The notes: generated by a model from the letters alone, not told the origin. 42,734 nucleotides of DNA from Pseudomonadota bacterium (GCA_028873515.1 JAGWIG010000018.1:1-42734), one strand, 5' to 3'; numbered from the stretch's first letter, positions 16,660 through 25,696 are shown. Numbers and translations: made by a program.

Positions 16660-17471
16660 CAGGCGCCTCCAAATAATCGCTTGAAAAGCCCACCCTTTTG
16701 CCGATGGACAAAACGTAAGGGAAGTTCTTCGCCTAGGAAACGTCTTACGATATCTGAGTAGGCTTGGGCAACGTCACTTTCACCTTTATGTATTGCCGGA
16801 ATTCCTGAGTTACTGGCTTGAAGGATGGCTTCAGATTCTGGGATGACTCCAATAAGGGGGATATTTAAGATTTCCTTGATATCCTGAACGGTAAGCATTT
16901 CTCCACTTTCAGCACGCTTGGGTGAATAGCGTGTGATAAGTAAATGCTCCTTTACTGGCTCAATTCCCATTTCAGCACGTCTGGATTTTGCAGCTAATAT
17001 GCCAAGAATTCGATCTGAATCTCTCACACTTGATATTTCCGGGTTGGTGACGATCAATGCTTCGTCGGCGAAATATAAGGCCATCATGGCACCCTTTTCA
17101 ATTCCGGCCGGCGAATCGCATACAATATATTCAAAATCCTTTTTGAGTTCTTCTATTACCGCTTCAACACCTTCGACGTGCAAAGCATCCTTGTCACGTG
17201 TTTGCGAAGCTGGTAAGACAAACAGGTTTGGGCATTGTTTATCTTTGATAAGCGCTTGCTTGAGCGTTGCTTCTCGATTGATGACATTGACGAAATCGTA
17301 AACAACACGACGTTCACATCCCATAATGAGATCCAGGTTGCGTAACCCGACATCAAAATCCAGTACTGCAGTACGATGTCCATTGAGTGCGAGCCCTGTT
17401 GCAAAATTTGCACTGGTAGTCGTCTTGCCGACTCCACCTTTGCCGGAAGTAACCACAATTACTTTTGCCAA
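16659..17471 (-). CDS. minD: Septum site-determining ATPase MinD
   Basis: MinD is a deviant Walker ATPase of the ParA family that dimerises on the membrane with ATP, recruits MinC and is released by MinE. The 270-residue product shows the deviant Walker A motif GKGGVGKTT (10-18), VLDFDVGLRNLDLIMGCERR (switch region) and YIVCDSPAGIE (Walker B region). It ends in the amphipathic membrane-targeting helix (GGLFKRLFGGA). It overlaps minC by 13 bases and minE by one, so minCDE is one tightly packed operon. Confidence 0.97.
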   Translation of the reverse strand: MAKVIVVTSGKGGVGKTTTSANFATGLALNGHRTAVLDFDVGLRNLDLIMGCERRVVYDFVNVINREATLKQALIKDKQCPNLFVLPASQTRDKDALHVEGVEAVIEELKKDFEYIVCDSPAGIEKGAMMALYFADEALIVTNPEISSVRDSDRILGILAAKSRRAEMGIEPVKEHLLITRYSPKRAESGEMLTVQDIKEILNIPLIGVIPESEAILQASNSGIPAIHKGESDVAQAYSDIVRRFLGEELPLRFVHRQKGGLFKRLFGGA

Positions 17472-18277
17472 TTTGCTGTCCTTTTGTTGTCGGTAGTGCG
17501 GGATAGGAGTGGTTCGATAATAAGTTTTTCTCCGTTCAGGGAGATTTGGACGGCCTCACCCTGTAAATTCTGAGGTAGGTTTTCTTCTAGTACACGATAG
17601 CACCCTGCTATCGAGACTAACTCTGCTTCCATGCATTGGCAAAAAATTCGAGCAGTCGTGTCACCTTTCACCCCTGCAAGCGCCCGCCCCCGTAAAGGGG
17701 CGTAGACATGAATATTGCCATCACTGATAATTTCAGCCCCAGCATTGACTGAAGCCAGGACCACCAGATCACAGCCTTGGGCATAAATCTGTTGCCCTGT
17801 CCTTACTGGGCGGGTGATGATTTTGGTTGGCTGGCTTAAAGTCTCCTTCTTTTTTTTCTCGAGGTGCGAAGGAAGCTCTATGGTTTTATCTGAATTCAAG
17901 GGCTGTGAGTTTGTTGACGTATCCTTGGGTTTTATCTTACCTGATAATCCAATAAATACTCCTAGCCCATATTTATTGGCTATTTGAGCTTGTATTTCAC
18001 TCCCGTTACAAATACCGACAGGAGTAAGCCTGTGCCGTCTTAGGATGTTGATGAGCGATTTGAAGTCAAGTTTCACATCTGTCTGGTTTATGTTTGATAG
18101 ATCAATAACAATTGGATCAAAATTAAAATAATCAGGTGTTTTGGAAAGATGATCGTAGAGCTGTTTTTCCAGTTCTGGCAGTTGTGTCGTTCTTAGACAA
18201 AAGATTAATAATGTAAAGGACGACCCTTTGATGTCAAAGGCACTGGATTCTATGGATGAAGGCCTTATTGTGCTCAT
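17459..18277 (-). CDS. minC: Septum site-determining protein MinC
   Basis: MinC blocks FtsZ ring assembly away from mid-cell. The 272-residue product has an N-terminal MinC_N domain (about 14-110, AFDIKGSSFTLLIFCLRTTQ onward), a Pro/Ser/Lys-rich linker (about 125-155) and the C-terminal beta-helix domain (about 160-262). That domain carries the family's DLVVLASVNAGAEIISDGNI and HVYAPLRGRALAGVKGD stretches, which bind MinD and FtsZ. The start ATG lies inside the stop of the preceding gene (ATGA, 18274-18277). Confidence 0.94.
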   Translation of the reverse strand: MSTIRPSSIESSAFDIKGSSFTLLIFCLRTTQLPELEKQLYDHLSKTPDYFNFDPIVIDLSNINQTDVKLDFKSLINILRRHRLTPVGICNGSEIQAQIANKYGLGVFIGLSGKIKPKDTSTNSQPLNSDKTIELPSHLEKKKKETLSQPTKIITRPVRTGQQIYAQGCDLVVLASVNAGAEIISDGNIHVYAPLRGRALAGVKGDTTARIFCQCMEAELVSIAGCYRVLEENLPQNLQGEAVQISLNGEKLIIEPLLSRTTDNKRTANWQK

Positions 18278-18687
18278 TCAGCGCTATGGATTAGTTGTTT
18301 TATGTCAATATGATATGGCCAATAATGCTTTGCCATGCCCGATAAATCGGGTCTACCTATATCAATTAGTTGATTATTGTATTGCATTCGGTTAAGAAGC
18401 GCTCGAACTTTTGTACAATTTGATTGATCACTGTCGCTCCAAGGCTGATCTATGTAGTCTACTGCTATAGCCCTTATTTCTGATGAATCAGGATATTTCA
18501 ACGCCTGCAGAATAAATTCAGTGGCATTCCCTGGTTGAAAAGGTAGGCCATGAGTTGTTCCTGATCGGATCGACACGATCCAGTGAGGCGCATTCTGGTA
18601 TATAAAATTTAGGGCTTTCAAATCACGATTTAGTGCGAAAAGAACATAAATTCCTCCATCGTTTAGGCAGTCTAGACAGAATGCCAA
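18274..18687 (-). CDS. Unknown protein coupled to minC; N-terminus uncertain
   Basis: A 137-residue frame overlaps minC by four bases (ATGA), so it is almost certainly the first gene of the min operon. I do not recognise it. It has a well-formed core (GGIYVLFALNRDLKALNFIY, then HWIVSIRSGTTHGLPFQPGN) with no membrane segment or known motif. The longest frame must start at a TTG (18687) without a good ribosome site. Another frame, from an ATG at 18743 (MILLSEASLLKLFGASANAW), ends at a TAG near 18672, just where this one begins to look like a folded protein. A frameshift in the sequence or in the gene is therefore possible, and the true gene may be 18274-18743. Confidence 0.6.
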   Translation of the reverse strand: MAFCLDCLNDGGIYVLFALNRDLKALNFIYQNAPHWIVSIRSGTTHGLPFQPGNATEFILQALKYPDSSEIRAIAVDYIDQPWSDSDQSNCTKVRALLNRMQYNNQLIDIGRPDLSGMAKHYWPYHIDIKQLIHSAE

Positions 18688-19046
18688 GCATTTGCACTTG
18701 CTCCAAAAAGTTTTAAGAGTGAAGCTTCGCTTAACAAGATCATGTGCTCTTTGTTATCTGGATACGTTGCGTATAACCAACACCTCGTAAATCGGGTATG
18801 ATAGAACTGAAGTCTGTAAGGTGAGGATTGAGGGCTTTGAAAGTTAGTCATCTATGTAAAATCATAAGATTTTTGACAGCATTACTCACATAACAAATTC
18901 GATAAAATATTCGTTGTGTTCTGGAGTGTGCAGATAGCAGTAATTCCAGCTACTTGGCTTTATTTTTTGGTTTGTCTTCGTGCCTATGCAGTTGTTCGCC
19001 AGAAAATATCCTTTTAAATTTATACAGAAAAATTAAGCTACCCATA
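18688..19046. other. Region upstream of the min operon
   Basis: These 359 bases lie between the end of the DedA-PAP2 gene (19047) and the min operon. Bases 18688-18743 may be coding if the frameshift suggested for the neighbour is real. The rest should hold the min promoter and the end of the upstream transcript, but no clear hairpin terminator is seen. Confidence 0.4.
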
Positions 19047-21101
19047 TTACCTCCCTGATGAAGTGGGAACAGGTGTCAAAGCGGAATTAATCGAATTGCG
19101 AGGCATGTCCATAACAAGAGTCAGACCTGTAGACACACGCTGAAGCACTTCAGCTTGTTGAGGAAAATTAGTTAAATTTTCATATAGATAACTCGAGTCT
19201 GGGGTGCAGGTAGTAGAAGCACGGGCAAAGGTTACATAGGACAGCAGATGATGTATTTTTTCACAACGCAGGCTACCTAGCCATATAGGTGTCGCGTTAA
19301 CTCCTATGCCGACATAGATACTGGTTTTCCAGAATCGAAGTACAAGACGCGATTGTCCGGGAGTTACCTGACGGATAAATGTGAGTTTTGCAGCGATCCC
19401 GTCATTAAGAGAAGGGAGCACAGGTAATTGTTCTATGGAGTTGTTGGGCATAAGCCAATTGGTTAGTGTTCTATAGGTAGTTACCGGGGCCCGTTTCCAG
19501 CCGAGTTTAGTTAGTCGATTAGCGATACTGGTTTTGGTTCCTGCCCATTGGATCACAAAAGGTTCCTCCTGGGCTCCTCCGAAATCAGATCTTCTGGTTG
19601 GTAAAAGATTCCATTTTCCGGATTGCCAGCCTGAAATGGATATAAATCTTGTCTCATCAGCCTGTGAAGAGTTGCTTAAGGGTATGTTGAGCTTGGAAAG
19701 ATGAAATAAAATTTGGCTTGTAGTGAGCGTTACCAGAAGCAGGTAGGCAAGAGGTTTGGCTCTAACAGGGTGAGGATCATGCCAGGTATGAATAATTGCG
19801 AGAAAAGCTACCCATGCAAGTCCAAGGCATAAACCGCCCAGTACGTCAGAAAGCCAGTGCTCGCCGAGATAGAGTGTAGAAAAATTAATTATAAGAATAA
19901 AACATGCAGCAATCAGTACAACAGGCATACGCCATATTGGTTTTAGTTCACGAGCGATAAGGTAGGCCATAAAACCATAAACTGTTGCGGCCAGCGTGGC
20001 TTGGGTGCTTGGAAATGAATAAATGTCAAAACCAAGAGGTGCAAGGGGTCGCGGGTAACTTGATACTAGTTTTAATGTAGGTACTAGTACAAGGGCAAAA
20101 CCAAGGGCTGCTACCCAGTACAGAATAACAGACAAATTCCTTTTCCATGAAAGCCAGCCTAACATTACTATCAAAAGTGGCAGAATGGTTATGGATCCGG
20201 CAAGAGTTGAAACTGCAAACATGAAGTGATCCATCCATGGGGAGCGAAGATTCTGCAGAAAATGGTAGACGGCAGTATCTGCATTTACCAAAGCTGTTTG
20301 CATGACAATGGCTTGAAGAGCTTCGAAGAACCCAATAATTCCTATAATCAGCAAAATTAATGATGACAAAAGGATGTTAAAGGAGGGATGGGTAGGTTCC
20401 AGTAAATTTTGTAGGGCTTGCGACCATATGTTGTCGCGGGTCCGGCTCCACATAAGGGCTCGTTTGCGGAGTTTTTTAAATCGAACGATTACAACTCTTA
20501 AAAGAAACTCAGTAGACCAGAGCGACACTAAAATGATTGCGACAATAATGACAATGACAATGACAAGCCTCATGGTAATGGCTTCTGCAAGGACAAGAGA
20601 TGCACCAAGCAGAGCACCCGGGAGGATATGTGCTGGAGCCCAAATCAAAGCTGAAAGGATGTTTAGTGTGTAGAATTTTATAGGTGGCATCCGCACCATT
20701 CCGGCTACAACAGGTACCATGGCTCGGACTGGCCCAAAGAAACGTCCAATTACTACACTTTTTCCACCATGTTTTGCAAAAAAAGCCTCACTTTTTTGTA
20801 AAAGTCCAGGATAGCGTCTGAAAGGCCAGTAACAGATTATGGTTTCTTGATAGTGATGACCAAGCCAGTAACTTAGGCCATCGCCGATTATTGCACCACA
20901 AACTGAATAAATAATGGTTTGCCAGAAGTTAAGGGCACCTGCGCCTACTAGGGTTCCTGCAATAAAAAGCGCAGTGGCACCCGGGATAAAAGTGCCGATT
21001 ACAGCCAGAGATTCAAGTAGGGATAGTAAAAATACCAGCGGGAGAATCCAGTGCTGGTGAGATGCAGTCTGTAATAGATGATGAAGATTAAAAAACGCCA
21101 T
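19047..21101 (-). CDS. DedA-PAP2-LssY fusion membrane protein
   Basis: The 684-residue protein has three parts. The DedA/VTT domain (about 20-200) has GRFFGPVRAMVPVVAGMVRM (119-138); DedA proteins flip undecaprenyl phosphate or other lipids. The PAP2 phosphatase domain (about 245-435) has K344-x6-RP351-352, then PSTQ at 364-367 where PSGH or PSxH is usual, then STLYLGEHWLSD (408-419), where the first Arg of motif C3 is Thr. An LssY-like C-terminal domain (about 490-684) follows. The nucleophile-type His415 and Asp419 remain. The architecture is known in other proteobacteria and suggests recycling of a lipid carrier across the inner membrane. The altered residues make phosphatase activity doubtful. 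It follows envZ by 75 bases on the same strand. Confidence 0.88.
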   Translation of the reverse strand: MAFFNLHHLLQTASHQHWILPLVFLLSLLESLAVIGTFIPGATALFIAGTLVGAGALNFWQTIIYSVCGAIIGDGLSYWLGHHYQETIICYWPFRRYPGLLQKSEAFFAKHGGKSVVIGRFFGPVRAMVPVVAGMVRMPPIKFYTLNILSALIWAPAHILPGALLGASLVLAEAITMRLVIVIVIIVAIILVSLWSTEFLLRVVIVRFKKLRKRALMWSRTRDNIWSQALQNLLEPTHPSFNILLSSLILLIIGIIGFFEALQAIVMQTALVNADTAVYHFLQNLRSPWMDHFMFAVSTLAGSITILPLLIVMLGWLSWKRNLSVILYWVAALGFALVLVPTLKLVSSYPRPLAPLGFDIYSFPSTQATLAATVYGFMAYLIARELKPIWRMPVVLIAACFILIINFSTLYLGEHWLSDVLGGLCLGLAWVAFLAIIHTWHDPHPVRAKPLAYLLLVTLTTSQILFHLSKLNIPLSNSSQADETRFISISGWQSGKWNLLPTRRSDFGGAQEEPFVIQWAGTKTSIANRLTKLGWKRAPVTTYRTLTNWLMPNNSIEQLPVLPSLNDGIAAKLTFIRQVTPGQSRLVLRFWKTSIYVGIGVNATPIWLGSLRCEKIHHLLSYVTFARASTTCTPDSSYLYENLTNFPQQAEVLQRVSTGLTLVMDMPRNSINSALTPVPTSSGR

Positions 21102-21176
21102 TAGTTGTCATCATCGCGCATGCGGCCGGTACTCGTTTTCCAAATTCTCGCATTATTGCCTATCTTTCACAAAAAA

Positions 21177-22553
21177 TCATGAGATGTTGGAAAATTGTCT
21201 ACCAGAATATGTGGAGCAAATTTCACAGTTGGTTAGGACGGGTAGGTAGACGTTAACCTCAAGCCCATGTGGCTGACGGTTTTGTAATGTTATACGCCCT
21301 TGATGCAAACTGGCAATACGTGCAGCAATTGCGAGTCCGAGCCCGGCACCTCCTTTTCCACTTCGTGCTGAATTGCCTCTTACAAAAGGTTCGAAAATTG
21401 TGGAGGTAATTGATGGATCGATTCCCGGCCCGTTATCAATTATACAAAAGTGAATCTCATCATTAATATGGCGAGTAAGAATCTGAATTTTATTGCCGCC
21501 ATGCTGGATAGCATTATCAATCAGGTTTGTTATGAGTCTTTTCATGGACAGGGGCTGAAGACAGGTTTTGGGTAAAGGTGCCAAATCCTGGGAAATAGGG
21601 TGATCGGTTTCGCCATAACGGTCGGAAAGCTCACTGACAATCGTATTGAGATCAATCTGAATTTTTGCTTCTGCCTGCTCGGCGCGTGCATAGTCAAGAA
21701 ACTGACCGATAATGGCATTCATTTCCTCAGTATCTTTAATAATGCCAATGCGTGTATTTTCTACGTTTCTATTGTTGAGTAGTTCTGCTTCCAGCCGGAT
21801 GCGGGCAAGGGGGGTGCGCAGATCATGAGAAATGCCAGCTAACATCAGGGTTTTTTCACGTTCGTGGTGACGAATATTATTGAGCATGGCATTGAGGGTT
21901 TCTGCGAGGCGCTTGATTTCATCAGGGCCCTGGATCTGGATCCGGGCATCTGGATCGGACGGATTAATTGCACCTGCTGAATCTGCTAGCCGCTTGAGTG
22001 GCCGGTTAATGATCCAGACTATAAAAAGTGCGGCAAGCAATGATACAAAGCCGACAAACCCGATTCTGAACATCCATTTATAGGCTATGCGGGGAGGGGT
22101 TAACCGATCTGCAGGAATCTGAAGCCAGTATCTGCCGTGCTTTGTAGGCATTAATACCCAGAATGCAGGATAAGGCTTGAATTCTCGTCGCAAAGCAACA
22201 GTTAATCCATAGTGAGATCTTAGATATATTTGAAGTCGTTGAGCAAAGGGCCCTTCTGCAGCCTGGCCGGGTAGCATTCCTTGAGTGTTTTTAAGGATCT
22301 GAAGACCCGAATGTTGGCTGAATGTGGCCAAGGTTCCAGAAATACGGTTGGGAGGAGTGTTGGCAAGTGATAAATCAAGTGCAATAGCATAGGTTCTGAT
22401 CAGAAAAGCCGCATGCTCTGCATGTGGTTCTACTTGAATTGCATGAAAAAGGGCGGCAGTAATGATTTGTGCGCAAACCAGGAGCAATGCGAATAAGAGT
22501 GCCATACGACGGAATAATGTATGGGGTATGAGCTTTTCAAGGTACGAATACAT
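21177..22553 (-). CDS. envZ: Sensor histidine kinase, EnvZ-like
   Basis: The 458-residue kinase has a transmembrane helix at about 15-38, a periplasmic sensor segment, a second helix at about 165-185 and a HAMP linker (IINRPLKRLADSAG). The H-box is AGISHDLRTPLARIRLEAEL, nearly identical to that of EnvZ, and the ATP-binding domain has NLIDNAIQHGG, DNGPGID and GKGGAGLGLAI. It should phosphorylate the adjacent OmpR. The start at 22553 is preferred because GGGGG lies seven bases upstream; the frame also contains ATG codons at 22559 and 22640. It overlaps ompR by 17 bases. The signal sensed is not shown by the sequence. Confidence 0.92.
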   Translation of the reverse strand: MYSYLEKLIPHTLFRRMALLFALLLVCAQIITAALFHAIQVEPHAEHAAFLIRTYAIALDLSLANTPPNRISGTLATFSQHSGLQILKNTQGMLPGQAAEGPFAQRLQIYLRSHYGLTVALRREFKPYPAFWVLMPTKHGRYWLQIPADRLTPPRIAYKWMFRIGFVGFVSLLAALFIVWIINRPLKRLADSAGAINPSDPDARIQIQGPDEIKRLAETLNAMLNNIRHHEREKTLMLAGISHDLRTPLARIRLEAELLNNRNVENTRIGIIKDTEEMNAIIGQFLDYARAEQAEAKIQIDLNTIVSELSDRYGETDHPISQDLAPLPKTCLQPLSMKRLITNLIDNAIQHGGNKIQILTRHINDEIHFCIIDNGPGIDPSITSTIFEPFVRGNSARSGKGGAGLGLAIAARIASLHQGRITLQNRQPHGLEVNVYLPVLTNCEICSTYSGRQFSNIS

Positions 22554-23226
22554 ATCCATACCCCCATACTGTTTGAATATGATGGGGTTTTCCTGGTGAT
22601 ATTTCGATAAGTCTGCGCAGGCGTGAAATTCGAACATCAATACTTCGATCGTACGCTTCTGATTTCTCAGAACTGCTAAGCGCCATCAGCTGCTCACGCG
22701 CCATAGGTCGGTTTGGATGGCTTGCTAGGGCATAGAGAAGTGTATATTCACCATTAGTAAGTTCTATGGGTGAATTATTTCTGAAAAGCATTCTTCTATC
22801 TAAATTAAGACTGAATTCACCGAATTGGATATTTCCATCTTTGGAACTATTTTCAGGAGAAAGGTTACGACGGATAAGTGCATTGACACGAGCGAGAAGT
22901 TCTCTTGGATTGAAAGGTTTTGGAAGATAATCGTCTGCGCCATTGTCCAGGCCAAGAACACGATCATTATCATCTCCACGGGCAGTCAGCATAATAATGG
23001 GTAACCGATTTTCGCCAGATCTTAACCTTCTGACAATCGCCAGTCCATCTTCGCCTGGAAGCATTAAATCCAGTATGATGCAGTCCGGTTTTTTTTCGGT
23101 AATGGCAGAATCCATTTCACGGCCATTTGCTACTGAGTGAACAATAAAGCCTTGTTCAGTGAAATAGCGGCTCACGAGTTCCGTGAGCCGTGGATCATCA
23201 TCGACAATAAGAATAGAGTGTTTCAT
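22537..23226 (-). CDS. ompR: Response regulator OmpR
   Basis: The 229-residue protein has a receiver domain with the acidic pair DDD (9-11), phospho-acceptor Asp53 (IILDLMLPGEDGL) and the LPKPFNPRELLARVNALIRR switch. A winged-helix DNA-binding domain follows (ELTNGEYTLLYALASHPNRP, RSIDVRISRLRRLIE, VWGYGYVFVP). It matches OmpR closely along the receiver. OmpR controls porins and envelope genes. It lies 21 bases downstream of a Spy/CpxP-like gene and overlaps the kinase gene, so the three form one operon, an arrangement reminiscent of CpxP with CpxRA. Confidence 0.94.
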   Translation of the reverse strand: MKHSILIVDDDPRLTELVSRYFTEQGFIVHSVANGREMDSAITEKKPDCIILDLMLPGEDGLAIVRRLRSGENRLPIIMLTARGDDNDRVLGLDNGADDYLPKPFNPRELLARVNALIRRNLSPENSSKDGNIQFGEFSLNLDRRMLFRNNSPIELTNGEYTLLYALASHPNRPMAREQLMALSSSEKSEAYDRSIDVRISRLRRLIEISPGKPHHIQTVWGYGYVFVP

Positions 23227-23247
23227 TAATGAAATGAGCTAAATGAA

Positions 23248-23679
23248 CTAATTAAAATATCTTGGGGCATGAAGCCTCTTCCATTTTGCCATACGGGTAC
23301 GGATAGCGTCACGTACTAGAGTTTTTTGGTGTGGATTTAAACTATCGTAAAATGCAAGTGCATCTTGCTGAAGCTGCATTTTAAGTGGCCTGAGTTGGCT
23401 TGCTGTTATATTTTTAAGACGGATAATTTTATTAAAATCAGGCTGGAGTTTTTCTAGCTCATTCTGAAGTGCATGGTGTATGGCTTTATGATCTTTTTTA
23501 GCCAGTATGTGAAATTGGTGCATTTGTGTTTGCAGCGATTGCCATTTTGTCTCCTGAGCCGCATTCAGGTTTAACTCTGCATGAAGTGTCTGTATGCTAT
23601 GTACTGGTAATAAGGGATAAGCTTGGGTTCCAGAAATAATCCCCAAGGTGAGTAGGGTTGCAATTATAACATGCTTCAT
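23248..23679 (-). CDS. Spy/CpxP-like periplasmic protein
   Basis: The 143-residue product has a signal peptide (MKHVIIATLLTLGIISGTQA) and an all-helical mature part. It contains the LTxxQ-like stretch LNLNAAQETKWQSLQTQMHQ and a later SLNPHQKTLVRDAI, the paired repeats of the Spy/CpxP family. These proteins act as periplasmic chaperones or, like CpxP, restrain a stress kinase. The start at 23679 is supported by AGGAG about eight bases upstream; the frame opens further upstream without a ribosome site. It is first in an operon with ompR and envZ, so it could modulate that kinase. This is inference from the Cpx arrangement. Confidence 0.82.
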   Translation of the reverse strand: MKHVIIATLLTLGIISGTQAYPLLPVHSIQTLHAELNLNAAQETKWQSLQTQMHQFHILAKKDHKAIHHALQNELEKLQPDFNKIIRLKNITASQLRPLKMQLQQDALAFYDSLNPHQKTLVRDAIRTRMAKWKRLHAPRYFN

Positions 23680-23931
23680 GAATGTCTCCTGAGGTAAGTG
23701 AAGTTTATGTTTAATCAAAAATATGAATGAATGGTTTCAGAATTCTGAAACATCGAACATTTGTCTGCGCATTCCCCTTCTTAGGAAAGGTTTCGCTGGA
23801 TGGGGCAAGGCCAGATGTTGTGTGGCAGGGTATCAACGTACGGTGCACACGTGCGCCGGGATGTGGCCCGCTAGACCAGTTGTACGCTGGCCACGCCCCA
23901 TGTACAAGTTGTTCGTCTTTGAGGCGCATAG

Positions 23932-24360
23932 AGTGATGGGCAAGGCCGCTGGGTCAAGAATGGCGCGACCACGAAATCCGGCCTCAATAAATCCATCCTG
24001 CCTTCAATCCGGGGACAGATGAAAACGTATTTGCAGTACGAGGCTCGCCGTCAAGGCAAACTGGTTACCGACGTGACACCGTTTTACTCTCCGCACGAAT
24101 GTGCCGCGTGTGGCCACGTTCACCAGGACAACCGGGTATTGCAATCCAACTTCGTCTGCCCAGGCTGCGGGAACACCGACCATGCGGATCACAATGCGGC
24201 AAAGGTTATTGTCATGCGGGGTGTCCGGCAGTTACTGGACGGGAAGCGTGTTCAGAAAGAAAAGAAGCGGTGCAGGTTCACCCGTATAAAGGTAGGGGCG
24301 GAAGGCTCTCAAACCGGTTGTGAGGAATTTCAGCTTACGCCTGGTGGAGACCCGTGGTAA
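23932..24360 (+). pseudogene. Second tnpB remnant, C-terminal part
   Basis: The frame reads WVKNGATTKSGLNKSILPSI, then RGQMKTYLQYEARRQGKLVT, then a zinc ribbon CAACGHVHQDNRVL and VCPGCGNTDHADHNAAK. This is the C-terminal third of an IS200/IS605-type TnpB nuclease; the usual DxDxNAA end reads DHADHNAAK. The N-terminal two thirds are missing, and the frame is closed by a TAG at 23929-23931. Bases 23760-23931 are GC-rich like the fragment but make no sense in any one frame, so they may be scrambled element DNA. It differs in sequence from the remnant at 12340-12580, so two distinct elements visited this region. Confidence 0.85.
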
Positions 24361-24400
24361 GTCTTCGGGCGGCTCTCCTGCGTTCTGCGTTGATTCATGA

Positions 24401-24438
24401 ACCCCCACTATAAGATCGTAAGGGTTTTAGCGGGGGGG
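24401..24438 (+). repeat. End hairpin of the IS200/IS605-type element
   Basis: CCCCCACTA (24402-24410) can pair with TAGCGGGGG (24428-24436), with one mismatch and a 17-base loop. Imperfect subterminal hairpins downstream of tnpB are the ends recognised by the Y1 transposase TnpA and also the 3' part of the guide RNA. No tnpA is present, so the element could not move on its own. Confidence 0.6.
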
Positions 24439-24488
24439 ATTTCATAGTTACAGCTTGTTCCAAAAATAAAACAAAAAAGGGGAAAGAT

Positions 24489-25052
24489 ATGGAATTGGTC
24501 TGTGGTGTGGATGAAAGTGGTAGGGGGTGTCTAGCAGGGCCATTGGTAGCAGCGGCAGTTATTTTGGACTCAAAGCATCCAATTGAAGGACTTGCTGACT
24601 CCAAAAAACTGCATGCAAAAAAACGGGAGCATTTAAGTGAGGTGATCAGGATAAATGCTTTGGCTTTTGCCATTGCACAAGCAAGTGTAGATGAGATTGA
24701 TACCCTTAATATTCTCAGGGCTACTTTTTTAGCCATGCAACGTGCCGTAAATGGACTTGGAATTATACCCAGTCTTGCGTTGATTGATGGAAATATGACC
24801 CCTCAGCTTTCCATGCCGGCAAAAGCAATAATTAAGGGTGATGTGCATGAACCGGTTATTAGCGCAGCCTCAATTTTAGCAAAAGTTGAAAGGGATCGGA
24901 TTATTCTTGGTTATCATGAAACCATGCCATGGTACCGTTTTGATTTACATAAATCTTATGGGACAAAATTACACCTTGAATTATTGCAGGAATATGGCCC
25001 TTCTCCAATTCATCGCAAATCCTTTGGCCCAGTTGCAGCATTTTATACTTGA
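24489..25052 (+). CDS. rnhB: Ribonuclease HII
   Basis: RNase HII cuts the RNA strand of RNA-DNA hybrids and removes single ribonucleotides misplaced in DNA. The 187-residue product begins [20 protein letters not shown], with catalytic Asp8 and Glu9. LIDGN (near 97-101) and [20 protein letters not shown] (including the further acidic residues) complete the DEDD set, and it ends [13 protein letters not shown], typical of the family. GGGGAAAG precedes the start. A transposon remnant lies directly upstream and may have replaced its original promoter region. Confidence 0.95.
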   Translation: MELVCGVDESGRGCLAGPLVAAAVILDSKHPIEGLADSKKLHAKKREHLSEVIRINALAFAIAQASVDEIDTLNILRATFLAMQRAVNGLGIIPSLALIDGNMTPQLSMPAKAIIKGDVHEPVISAASILAKVERDRIILGYHETMPWYRFDLHKSYGTKLHLELLQEYGPSPIHRKSFGPVAAFYT

Positions 25053-25092
25053 ATGTATTTGGATTTTTGTATGAATTCTGGATGCAATAATA

Positions 25093-25587
25093 TTATGGAT
25101 TATTTGTTTTGTGTCGAAGTTTGCTACCGCAAATGCGGCAGCGATATTCTCGTCCGGCCATAATTCTGTTGTGTCTAATGCTTGATATTTCATGTTCACG
25201 ACAGGCACATGAATAAGGGTAATGAATAAGGTGACGAGTTATCAGGTGCTCAGTGGCGAAATTATGTGTACTAGTGGCCTTTGCCCCCATTTTATGCATA
25301 AGATTTTTCCAATGGTTGTCATGGGGGTTTCCTGGAAGGTTAAGTTGAGCTTTCCAGATATGGCAGAGCTCATGGGGGATGATTTGGTTTAAAAAAGCTT
25401 CAGGATGCTCTCGTAAAAGATCGAAATTAATCCGGATATAATTTTGTGGCCAGTAGGCTTTACCTGCACATTTCCCCTTTAAATCAAAATATAATTCTGG
25501 AAGCCGGATTTGAAATTTTTTGCATAATTCATTTAACTTGTTCAGGGCGTGACTGATGAGCATCTCGTCATTTTGGATTTTGGTCAT
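25093..25587 (-). CDS. SprT-like zinc metalloprotease family protein
   Basis: The 164-residue protein has the zincin motif HELCH (in IIPHELCHIWKAQ, about 92-104) and a C-terminal zinc ribbon with paired cysteines (YSCACREHEIS and YRCRICGSKLRHK), the layout of the SprT/YggL-neighbour SprT family. Eukaryotic relatives (Spartan) degrade DNA-protein crosslinks; the bacterial role is not well established. The start ATG at 25587 opens on MTKIQNDEMLISHALNKLNE. It converges on rnhB with about 40 bases between the stops and is divergent from xerD. Confidence 0.87.
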   Translation of the reverse strand: MTKIQNDEMLISHALNKLNELCKKFQIRLPELYFDLKGKCAGKAYWPQNYIRINFDLLREHPEAFLNQIIPHELCHIWKAQLNLPGNPHDNHWKNLMHKMGAKATSTHNFATEHLITRHLIHYPYSCACREHEISSIRHNRIMAGREYRCRICGSKLRHKTNNP

Positions 25588-25696
25588 GCCTGATTTTCCG
25601 GAAGAAGTTATAGAAGTGAAACGTATTCATTTTTTTGTTAAATGGGTATTTTTGTCAAGATGAAACCATGCATCTTTTTTAATTATTGTATTTAAA

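Noticed and set aside
23723..24022. 99-codon frame ahead of the tnpB remnant
   Set aside because: It overlaps the fragment in another frame and resembles no protein; likely GC-rich chance opening.
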